Assembly (NCBI GenBank): GCA_019059635.1
Contig: JAGVRJ010000005.1
Location: forward strand, 310,001 to 374,000
Direction: 5' to 3'
Source: Proales similis
Taxonomy: Eukaryota; Rotifera; Eurotatoria; Ploima; Proalidae
DNA length: 64,000 bases
Part shown: in pieces, positions 42,654-52,567 of the stretch
How the letters are laid out: every line of letters starts with the position of its first letter
Position numbering within the stretch: the first letter of the stretch is position 1
The notes under the pieces: generated by a model
What the model was told of the DNA's origin: nothing
The model's database searches: none
The model's input: only the letters and a program-made list of their open reading frames with translations
Translations under genes and position numbers: made by a program

Positions 42654-44848
42654 ATGTTCAATTCTTTGAGCGAGCATCCGTTGTTCATTAAGAAGTTGAA
42701 TGAAAATGCGGCGCCTCTCTGGAGCCAGTCGCTCGGAAATTTACTCGAATCGGCCAAGAGGGCGCTTGGCGAGCTCGACAATTCGTCAATCGGTCAAAAC
42801 GATTTAACGTCAAAGTCAACAGAAGACGTGCTCGACCAGGCGCATTACTCGCCAGCCCTTCGACCAGACCCTTCGCTCAGCTCTCAAAACTTGCCGGATC
42901 AGTCGCCCGCTCTGCCGTTTCCGATGCCCATTTCGAACGGCTATTTACAGCCACTCACTCGAACGGAGCTCATCGCTCAATTACACTCGAGTCAAGCGGT
43001 AAAGCCTCTTGGTCTCACTGCTTCGAGCGCCGAGGCAATTAACTTTGAAACGATGCAGAGCCAGAGCATTCAGAGCCAAGAGCTTTTGGACAAGAAACTT
43101 GAACTTCTAGTCAGATTCTCCAAACAGCACGGCCAGTATCTTTTGTTTGCCAAGATCACTGTCGAGGTGAGCCAATGTTCAAATGATTCATTCAAAGGCG
43201 CTGCTCTTCATCTACGCATTAGGTCTACTTTGAAAAGCTGCGTCTTAGCTTGGACGAGGCCGAAATGCAAGTGTTTCAGGAACTGAGAGACTGCTTGAGA
43301 CGACTGTATGCATTCCATGATGAGCAGCTCGCTCCGGCGCTGGCCAGCAAAGAGCTGGCGATGAGAAAGAGAAAGCAGCTCGTGGTTCTAAGCGACATAT
43401 TCAGCTCAAACTGGACCAGGATTAGGCAGCATGAACGACTAGTTGGGCTCTGGGACGAGCAGAGACCGAAACTGGACGCACTGGTCGCTAGATCTGCTCA
43501 AGGCAAGCATGCACTTCAAGAAGCCGACTCTTACGTAAAAGGACTCTCCTGTCTTTTCCTCTTTTGTCTCATTGAACTGTGTGCTTTAGGTGGTAAAAAA
43601 TTACAGCAAACAGCTGGCCGCAATGGAAATTGAAAAGCCAGAGAAGGTCTCTTTGAGCCTGTTCATCACTCACGTACATCTATGGCCAGTGCTAGCGGCC
43701 CAATGGCTCCAGTCTCTGCTGGACCTGGTCAGCGATGGCCAACACAAAGCCGAAGAGCTTAGCATCGAGTCAGTTCGCCATCATCTGACTCGACTAGCCC
43801 AATTGTGTGACGAAGCAATCAGACAAGCGGTATTTTTTCAACAGTAAAACTGATTCGCCAATATCACTTGACTGAAAGAAACGCTCCGATCGAACAGTTG
43901 AACGAGGACGCGTTGAGAAACCTACAACGACGAATGGGCGACAAGTACGCACTAGTAGACAAGAGAAGGTTTCTGGTGAAGGAAGGGCCACTCATCGTGC
44001 AGAGCAGCGTGATCGGCACCATTTTCCGAATCTATTTAGTGCTGGTAGGTCGATCTGGCTTTATACATTTGAATGAGTCCGAAAATCAACAACCAAGCTG
44101 CACAGACCAACGATCTGCTGATTATTTGCGAGCAGGCATCAAACGAATACGAACAGCTGAAGGCCAAAAGCCCGCTAGACGTCACAGGGCTTACAGTTCA
44201 CTCGGACGTGAACGGCTACAGCTCAAGTGAACTGTCCATTCGAGCCCGTTGGTCGGATGTGAATGGAAAAAGGAAGCAGCTTTTGCCCGAAAACGGCTTT
44301 GCGGTCAATGTGCCCACGCTAGGCAAAGTCTTCAGGTTTTACGCTCGGTAGGCAACAATCTTGACCTCTTGCCGACCATTTGAAGCTAAACCTCGACCGG
44401 AAAGCAACACGGTGGAGAAAGCTCGTTGGCTGGCCGCGTTCAAATCAGTGTCCCAAGCGAACAAGTTGAACGTCAATTTCGATCGCGTAATTTGATCGTG
44501 TTGCCCTAACCAGCAAAATAACTGTGATGACTTTTAATTTGAATAGAACGACGTGGGCAAGACGCGGCCCAAGTTTGTTCCCGCCAAACTTGTTCGCGCG
44601 TGCGGCAAATGCAAAAAGCAATTCTGTCCAGTGAACAGGAAGCACCACTGCAAGTAAGAGGCCACGTTCGATTATTCAATCTCGATTTATTCTCGATAAT
44701 CGTGTCTAAAAGCGCGTGCGGATATCTCTTTTGCCGAGCGTGTTCGCACAATCAGCTTTTTCTAGACTTTGAGCCGAGCGTCAAATTTAACGTTTGCGAC
44801 TATTGCTTTGAACAGTTGAGCTCTTCGAGCTTGAAGCTCGGCTTCTAA
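42654..44848 (+). CDS. FGD-like RhoGEF (DH-PH-FYVE), with an apparent frame break
   Basis: Likely Cdc42/Rho exchange factor. Exons 42654-43166, 43223-43534, 43590-44044, 44106-44347, 44405-44486, 44547-44653 and 44713-44848. The DH domain starts ELLDKKLELLVRFSKQHGQYL and runs through DEAEMQVFQELRDCLRRLYAF and KPEKVSLSLFITHVHLWPVL. A PH domain follows (LVKEGPLIV, NDLLIICE, KVFRFYAR, KARWLAAFKSV), then a C-terminal FYVE-type finger (CGKCKKQFCPVNRKHHC, CGYLFCRACS, VCDYC). At T6 (43833-43838) the DH frame and the downstream frame differ by one base; a seventh T would join them. This is either an assembly error in a homopolymer or a real lesion. The finger lacks the WxxD and full R(R/K)HHCR elements of PI3P-binding FYVE domains. 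Confidence 0.82.
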
Positions 44849-45379
44849 TAAAACGGCTGTAACACACACGTACACACACACACTTTGACTAGTTGTGGTT
44901 CTGTTGGCAAATTTCAACATCAGCAGGCAATTAAACTCTCTCATTTGCGTCAGCAGTCAGGTGGCCACACAGCAAATAGAATAAATGTTTTATTATAGAC
45001 GACAAATGACGATGCCAGAGGTGCATATTTATGATAATTTCGAACGCGGCTGGCTGGTTGTCGAGAAGAGACGGCGCGATAATAGAGAAACGAAAGACGA
45101 TTGAGGCAGGGACCGAGAGAGAGAGGGGAGAGGCAGTCCGGGAATTAGTCAGAGGCCGGAGCGAAAGAGTTCAATGTTGTCCTTGACTACTCGGTCATCG
45201 CTGGCCCCTCACAGCCGCTCACTGGCTGTGTACCGTTCGACCCTCGTCCAATATGCTGTGAATAATTTATTATAATCCTCGACTGCGGCCAGTTTGCCGC
45301 CGCTTTATTGAAATCAGTGCGTGTATAGTGTTGCAATTGGCCGTCCGGCAAGCATTTTCCCCTCAGAATAGATTCCAAA
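44849..45379. promoter_or_regulatory. Spacer with CA repeat, upstream of POC1
   Basis: About 530 bases. An imperfect ACACAC run is at 44860-44882 and a GAGAGA run at 45115-45130. It is expected to hold the POC1 promoter. No gene is seen. Confidence 0.4.
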
Positions 45380-47033
45380 ATGGTAAGCTGCTGTTTGCTG
45401 CGAATCTGGTCTCGATCGGGTCTGAAAGGCGTGAAATAGGAAGATCCAACACTCGACAGACATTTCAAAGGCCACAGAGAAGCAGTCACTTCGCTGGCCT
45501 TTAACTGGACCACTAAACAGCTCGGTATGTGTTCAAAGAGCGCATCGGATTTACGATAATCGTGTCATGCTGATGATTCGAAGCGTCCGGCTCGATGGAC
45601 AACTGTTTGATGATCTGGAACTTCAAGCCACAGACCAGAGCCTACCGCTTTCAAGGTCACAAGGATGCGATCATGGGCGTCTGCTTTTCGCCCTCTGGAC
45701 ATCTGGTGGCCTCTTGCTCGCGCGACAAGACCGTTCGCCTCTGGATTCCGGGCGTGTATGCAACAACTTTTGAATTGCCAGCGCAGGTCGTGTAGAATGA
45801 CATTCGCTTTTCAGAAAAGGAGAATCGACCGCGTTCACAGCTCATTCGGCGCCAGTGCGCTCGGTTGACTTTTCAAACGACGGCCAGTGCTTGCTGACTG
45901 CCTCAGACGACAAGACAATCAAACTGTGGACTGTTCATCGTCAAAAGTTCCAGTCGAGTCTCAATCAGCACCTGAACTGGGTCAGATGCGCCAAGTGAGT
46001 AGAAGGCCAGACGCTCAGTGAAAAGTGGGGACCAACGGTCGCTTGGTTTAGATTCTCGGAGGACTCACGTCTCATTGTGAGCTGCTCGGACGACAAGACT
46101 GTGCGCCTGTGGGACCGCAACAGCAAAAATTGCATACACACGTTCAACGATTTCACCGGCTTCTGCACTAGTGTCGCCTTTCATCCGGCCGGCACGTTCA
46201 TTGCCGCGGGCTCGACCGACTCGACCGTGAAAATCTGGGACACTCGGGCGAACAAGCTGATCCAGCACTACAACAGCCACACCCAGGCGGTGAATAGCGT
46301 CGCATTTCACCCGTGCGGCAACTACCTGCTGACCGGAGCGAGCGATAGCACGCTGAAAATATTCGATTTGCTCGAAGGAAAGATCTTCTACACATTGCAC
46401 GGCCATCAGGGAGCGGTGAACGCGGTGGCGTTTTCCAAACAGGGCGACTACTTTGCCTCTTGCGGCACAGACGAGCAGGTCATGGTGTGGAAGACAAATT
46501 TCGATCAGATCGCCTATCAGGAGATGGACAAGCCGACACTGGGCACCAGTGCGGCCATGCGAAAGTCAACGAGCAAGAGCAATGTGATAAACGCCAGAAA
46601 CAACAACGCCAACTCGGGCGTGTCAAGCTCGTCCTCGTCGAGCACGTCGTCTCATCGCGACCAGTCGCCCATCACTGTGCCGCACATTGAGCCCGGCGAC
46701 GACGAGCTAGACAAAGAGGACGGCACCAGCGCCGTGATAAACGAGGCGACTGCTCGCTCTCTCGCCAACTTGGAGCTCAAGTCAAGCAGACGAATGTCAA
46801 CCGACAAGGGCGGTGTGCTGAAGAAACTGGCCGACAGCGAGGCGCGCATACCCAACGGCTTGGCCAACACGCTCGATCAGATTGTTCTTCAGCTCGACAT
46901 TCTCACGCAGACCGTCTCTGTCCTCGAGCAGCGCATATCGGTCACAGAGCAAAAGCTGCTCGAGATGGCGACGCCCATCAATACCAAGCTTGTTCACCAC
47001 AAGTCTTCGTCTGCCATTCTAAACTCCAATTGA
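45380..47033 (+). CDS. POC1: Centriolar WD40 protein POC1
   Basis: Centriole stability and ciliogenesis factor. Exons 45380-45382, 45440-45524, 45584-45755, 45815-45994 and 46052-47033 give 473 aa. The first coding exon is only the ATG, spliced to GAAGATCC. Seven WD40 repeats: [96 protein letters not shown] and [17 protein letters not shown], ending in the POC1-specific [13 protein letters not shown] Ser-rich linker follows, then the C-terminal POC1 coiled coil ([20 protein letters not shown]). Splice phases all agree. Vertebrate POC1A/B arose from one such gene. Confidence 0.95.
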
Positions 47034-47413
47034 AGACCCCCCAACGCGTTGTACTCAGTCGCGCTTGTTCCATGTCCGTCCGTCCGTTCAGATTAACTTG
47101 TGAAATTTTCTGTGTGCCAGAACAATCGAATCATTCATTGAGAATGTAAATTCGTCCATTTTTTAAAATAATCAGCAATTTTGACCAAAGAGCGCATCTT
47201 GGGTGACCACAGCAGCAGCAGCAGCCATGGCAGCCAAAATTCCAAATCCATTCCAAACGCCAAATTTAGAACTAATTGAATAAATTTCTCAATTTTCTTC
47301 GGTTCTGCTGATCAAGTGGCCAACGACTAAGCCCGTTGGCTCTTTGTACTGAACGACAAGCGTTCTTTTGCGATTACCAAGATCTGAGCTTCGTATTTCT
47401 TCGATCAGACTAG
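47034..47413. other. Spacer between POC1 and TMEM42
   Basis: 380 bases holding the POC1 3' UTR and presumably the TMEM42 promoter. It has an AGC trinucleotide run at 47210-47225. Nothing else is recognised. Confidence 0.4.
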
Positions 47414-47836
47414 ATGTCCAGACTGTTTCCAGTTTTAGCCTATTCGTTTGTGTCCGGCCTTCTTGCTTGTTTTGTGTCGATCTGTGTGAAACTTGCATTT
47501 AACACCGAGCTCGTAATTGTTGCGAACATAGATTGGCGTTTGCGACTGTCACTCCAGGCCGGCTTTATCCTGGTCAGCATCCTGCTCAACAGTCTTATGT
47601 GGATATTCTACTCTAAGAGCCTGAGCGTCAGTTCGTCCACTCTATTCTCTACCGCATTGAACAAATTGAGTAATTTCATCTGCTCGGCCCTCTTCGGCTA
47701 TCTGGTGTTCAACGAGAAAGCCAAAACTCTTTACTGGTTCGTTGGCCTACTCATTCTGCTTGCAGGCATAGTTGTGCTAAATCAAGAGTCCGCGAACGAG
47801 CCGATTGTCGACGAGAGCAAGCAAAAGAGCCATTGA
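47414..47836 (+). CDS. TMEM42: Transmembrane protein 42 (EamA-like)
   Basis: Intronless, 140 aa, small membrane protein related to half of a drug/metabolite (EamA) transporter; function unknown. Four hydrophobic segments: YSFVSGLLACFVSICVKLAF, LSLQAGFILVSILLNSLMWI, a weaker LSNFICSALFGYLVFNE, and TLYWFVGLLILLAGIVVLNQ. The family motif LNSLMWIFYSKSLSVSSSTL matches the human LMWTFFSKALRFSSSSA region. Its TGA stop is followed after only five bases by the STOML1 ATG, which suggests one polycistronic pre-mRNA. Confidence 0.9.
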   Translation: MSRLFPVLAYSFVSGLLACFVSICVKLAFNTELVIVANIDWRLRLSLQAGFILVSILLNSLMWIFYSKSLSVSSSTLFSTALNKLSNFICSALFGYLVFNEKAKTLYWFVGLLILLAGIVVLNQESANEPIVDESKQKSH

Positions 47837-47841
47837 GTCAA

Positions 47842-49320
47842 ATGTTCGGCAAAAAGTACAATCCAGTAAAAAGCTACGAGCCGAGCGTCCTGCCGTTCAC
47901 CAATCAGGAGGCCGCGTTCGACTTTCGATCGATTCACAATTTTCAATCGCCGTTCAAATACAACCAAGGCGGCTCGTACAGACGTCATGAGCATCTCCAG
48001 CTCGAGACCGGTATATTTCATTTTTGCAGCTATTTCTTGCGCTCTTCTCTCAAAGCTGATCTCTAGAAGTAAAACAAATGAACACTGCCGAAAAACTGGC
48101 CAATTACACGGTCTTATTCATATTCTACACACTGTTCATCGTTCTCATTCCGATCTCGCCTCTCTTCTGCATAAAGGTAAGCAGCCGCAGTCCACGCACG
48201 ATCTGACCAGCCCGGACTAACGTGTTTGTTCGAGCAGAAAGTGAAAGAAAACGAGCAGCTGGTCGTTTACAGACTGGGACGACTTCGGCCCCTCTGCAAG
48301 CCGGGCTATCATCTCGTGTTTCCGTTCATCGACACCTACGAGAGCTACAATGTTGTGCAAAAGGAGTTCTCGTTGCCCAACGTGCAAGTTGTCACGTCAG
48401 AGAACGCCATCATCGACTTGTCAATGGTCGTCCGCTACAGAGTGCTCGACGTGGTCAAAGTGACCAATTCGGTTCAAGATAGCAGCGGTCTGCTAAAGTC
48501 GATCGCTCGCAGCGTCATTATGCGAGTTGTTGGCAAAAAAGACGCCGACAAAATAGAATTGGAAAAGTCTTGGATCAAGAGCGAATTTGTGGAAGAGATG
48601 AATTTACAGGTGGCCAAATGGGGCCTTCACATACTCGAGGCCGACCTGATTGTGAACAGCATTGTCAAAGAGGAGGCCAAAGAAGGCGAAGATCCGGCAC
48701 TCAAGAGTCTGACTTCGGTGTTCAAGAGTCTGCTCAACAACTCGGACTCGGCGCCCAGCACGTCCAAAGCAGCCAACGACCCGGCCAGCGCCTTTCTGTC
48801 ATTCATCAAAGAAGTGGTCAAACACATGCCTGACCAGCAAGCTGGTCAGAACGCGACCGTTCTTGTTCCGCCGTCGATGGCTGCCGCCGCCTTTTCCACT
48901 GACCAGGTGCAGGCGTCGAGCTCCTCACAAACAGTAGACACGAGCTTCTCGGCCTTCCAGGCGATCAAGCTCCTTCAGCCGCTGCTCGAGCCGAGTCTCG
49001 TTCAAAACATTCAAACTGTGTACGAGTTTCACATTCGCAAAGAGGCCGATCCGGCCCACAGCTGCGAAGTGTTCTATCTCGATTTGAAGAACTCCAAAGA
49101 GGGAGCAGTCGGCGAGGGCGTCTACCCGTCCAAGGCTGACTGTATAATAAAATTGAGCGACCAGGACTTGAACGGCCTCATTACAGACCAGCTTAAACCG
49201 TTCACCGCCTACATGTCGGGTCGAATTGAAATCGACGGCGACCTGCAAGATGTGTTCAAACTCAAGAGCCTGATCAAATCGATTTCATCAAACTTGAAGC
49301 TTAAACGTGCGGTTACATGA
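47842..49320 (+). CDS. STOML1: Stomatin-like protein 1 with SCP2 domain (UNC-24 type)
   Basis: Membrane scaffold combining a stomatin/prohibitin domain with a sterol-carrier-like SCP2 domain; in nematodes UNC-24 modulates mechanosensory channels. Exons 47842-48010, 48067-48176 and 48238-49320 give 453 aa. An N-terminal region with Tyr motifs (KKYNPVKSYEP) is followed by a hydrophobic hairpin YTVLFIFYTLFIVLIPISP. The SPFH domain then follows (VVYRLGRLRPLCKPGYHLVF, PFIDTYESYNVVQKEFSLP, ENAIIDLSMVVRYRV), then a Ser-rich linker. The SCP2 domain ends with KLSDQDLNGLITDQLKPF and AYMSGRIEIDGDLQDVFKL. Start chosen at ATG 47842; an in-frame TTG nine bases upstream overlaps the TMEM42 stop. Confidence 0.93.
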
Positions 49321-49567
49321 ATCACCCCACGACCGTCAACCCGACCCGGCTGCGCACCAAGCTGTTTGACTTTTCCCATTTAGTCAATGAAGCTCTTTGT
49401 TCTGCTATTGCTATTATCACAATCTGATGTGTGGATGAGTTTATTGTGCGAATTTACGTTTTGTAGATGCTTGATTAAGGCCTGTCTTAGATTAAACGGC
49501 AAAATAAAAGTTAAACAAATAAAGAACAAATTTTACGCTCAACAATACGAAGCGTTCAAGTTAAAGC

Positions 49568-52567
49568 CTATTTTCGTCTTATTTTGCCTAGCGAGCGACG
49601 CGTCTCGATTATTGAAGCCCTACGTTGCGATGGTTGATAGTTGTTGGTCAACGCGAACCAGCGAGCTCTTCCGTCCAACATATCGGCGTCTGTGATCATC
49701 GTGGTTTAATTTGCCGCTCGTTTGAATGAGAATAAAAGACGCTTACCGTTGAAATTGATCATGACCACGCCGAGAAAGTCGTTCGACTTGAACCGGTCCC
49801 AGTCCCAAATGCTCACCTCGAGCGTTCTGTACTTGAGCTCTTCTTGATGCACGTCCGCATACTCGACCGTGTGGTTCCACTCGGGATTGAGCGTCTTGTT
49901 TATGTGCTTTGTTCGTCGCTTGTTCTCTTGTCTGCGTTAAAAAGGTTTTGTTTCTAGAGTTTGAAAAGTGTGTGGCACAAATCGACTCACTCTCGTCCAG
50001 GAAGTAGATACAGTTTGACGTAGGGATCAGAGAAGCCGTTGGCGTCTTTGGAAATCAGCTCTCTCGCGCGAATTATTTTTATTTTGAGCACTTGATCTAT
50101 CGGATTGTGAGTGAAGCTGAGCTCTATTTCGCCTAGTCCGCACGGAACGTTGCTCGTCGCCTGCTCGACCCTCGTTTCTGCTGTGGGCGATCCGGTCTGA
50201 TTGGGGCTAGCCGGCGCCACGTCTTGACTGACCGGGCTTATGCGCAGCGGCTTTAGCCCGTTTACCGTCGGCACATTGGCAAGAAACGCTTCGAACGCCA
50301 CAAAGTTCGAGGGCACCGGTGGAACCCGATCGATCAAATCAGCCGTTGTCTCTGTTGTGCTCTGTTCAGAGTTAAATTCGTCTGATTTGGCTCTCTCCGA
50401 CTCATTGAGTTTGACTTGGCTTGTAGAGTAGAGTGAATTGAGCGCGGTCGATCTGTACCTGTTGAGGTCTAGGCCACTCTTGCTTCGGCTTTCGGGCCTA
50501 ATCTCAGTGAGACGGGCCAACGAGCGAGCCCTTTCCTCCTCACGGTATCTGTTTCGGATTGCCATTATGGCCGCCGGGTCGGTCATTATCGTATCGCGCC
50601 TTCTGATGTTTTCTTTTCTTTTTATGGATATCTCGCTGAAGCTGTGCCCATTCAGGTCTGCCTCTTTTTTAACACTTATTGCCGGACTGGCCCGAACAGA
50701 CAAATCGAGCTCCCTCTCTTCCTCGGCAATATTCTTCAAGTTTTTGAACAACGACCGATTGACGGTCTGCTGCTGCTGCTGGTTAGACAAGTCTTGCTTT
50801 GGCCCCTTGTCCTCACTTGAGAACGACGAGACCGTCTCGGATGAGTGTGAAGAGTCAGAGCTCGAGTTTAGCGAAGGTTTCTCGATCAGAATTTCGCTGC
50901 GTCTTCGTCTGACATGAGCTCGATTGGCCGTTTGTGGACTGAGCGACGACGCGCTCTTTGCCGGCATATCGTCCGGTGAGCTTTCTTCGGCCGCGAGGTC
51001 AAACGAAACGTGACTGAGATTCACTGCCGATTTGGCTTGTTCGCCTCCGAACGACGGCCGACTGCGACTGCTCACTTTTGACGAAAGATGAGAGCTCGAA
51101 TTGGACACATCCAATTGCAAGTCAGATCTACGCCGGGGAGAAACGCACTCGGGCAAGCGTCGTCGCGGGCGAATATCTGATTTGCATTGGCTCTCGATAG
51201 TCCATTCGACGCGTCTCTCTTGCTTATCAATGGCGCTAGTCGAGGCCCATTCAAGTCGAGTTTCGTCCAGATTGCCACAACTGCGCCCGTTCCTATGCCC
51301 GAGCTGAATGGATGAAGACGAAGCGGAGCAAGGCGATAGTTGCAGTTGTTGTGTCTGCCGGTTGGGCATTGGCATCTGGTTCGACGGTATTGAAGGCAAA
51401 CGACGCTTGGGCCGCGATTGCGAGTCGCAGCTCTCTTGACTACCGAGCATGCTTTCCTGCGGGACGAGTCAGATTCGTGTGTGAGTTAATCAGCGAAAGG
51501 AGAATTGCGAAAAGAAAATCGATTACGTGCTGAGCCAACGAGGCGCGAGATTTGTCAGAAAAAGGCTTCGCTTGATTTGTTACGCTCGTAGCACTATCGG
51601 TGTGCTTTGGATGAGGAGAGAGGCGTAGGCTCTCGCCGATCCCTTCAATGTGAATTGCGTTGTCGTCGACGGGGCGTGAACGCTCGCGGCTGAACATTGG
51701 CTGAATTCGGCAGTCTGAACTGCTGTCGGCGACCATTACTGGCATAGACACTCGGCGTTGCTTTAGCTTGGCGGCAGCGGCCTTTTTGTGGCTGACGCGT
51801 TCCTTGTCAAGCTCGATTGATTCGACGTGCGTGTCGGCTTGGGCATTAAAGCCTGCTCGACTGTTGCTGTCTAAATGTTGGCCAAAATCATCATTCTTAA
51901 TTAATTCTTGTTTCTTGTGTTCGTGCTCGCTCGGCAATTCGCTGCCTCTCGATGCCATACGCCTTGAATTCGGATGCATTTGGCTCGTTTGCATGCTCGT
52001 GTTCAAGCTCCACTTCCTCGATTCTGACTGAAGAGGCGTGCGATTGTCATAACTATTCAGTGGAAGGGGATAGACCACCTCCGACTTTGACCTTGCCCTG
52101 GCATTTTCTATATCCGACACGCTTCAAGGCAAAATTACAACGAAATTGGTTAATTTCATCTGCGATCCGCAAAAATGATTGAAGAAAGAAGAAGAAGAAT
52201 CGTTCGCGTACCATTCTTGCCGAGCTCGTAAGAGTACAGCCTCAATTTGATGACGCTCTTGCTCGCTCAAGTGGCTCATGTCCATACTGCTCACATCATC
52301 CATGTTGGAGGGCGAGAGACTAATTGATGCCGAGCCTGACTCACTCGAGCAATTGGATGGTTCGCTGTGGGAAGATTGATTGTTCATTGCGAGTTGAAAC
52401 ACGCCACTCTGCGTGAGTGACGATAGGCGTCTTAGACTCCGTGCGAGTCTTTTAGAGACAACAGTCGCGCTCTCGCCGGCGCCCGATTCGACTGACGCGC
52501 TCTCTGAATTGCTCGTGTCGAGAGTATCCACCGTATCCTGCATCCACTTTTTCAAATTGCTCAGCAT
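49568..52567 (-). CDS. Piccolo/Fife/RIM-like single-C2 active-zone protein
   Basis: Exons 52567-52212, 52121-51527, 51456-49991, 49931-49747 and 49689-49568, all in phase, give 907 aa. Near residue 105 is [21 protein letters not shown], resembling the first helix of the Rab-binding domain of RIM, rabphilin and Slp proteins, but the zinc finger normally following it is absent. A ~600-residue Ser/Arg-rich region follows. The C2 domain near the end reads [58 protein letters not shown] and [20 protein letters not shown], closest to the Piccolo/RIM C2A type, with acidic loop residues for calcium largely kept. No PDZ domain was found. Likely presynaptic, inferred from the family. Confidence 0.75.

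Noticed and set aside
43840-43853. Possible 14-15-nt intron in the FGD-like gene
   Set aside because: Introns this short are not known in animals; a one-base homopolymer difference explains the frame change more simply.
49387-49695. Plus-strand ORF with a signal-peptide-like start (MKLFVLLLLLSQSDVW)
   Set aside because: It overlaps, antisense, the last exon of the C2 gene, and its later residues have no family resemblance or good codon use.
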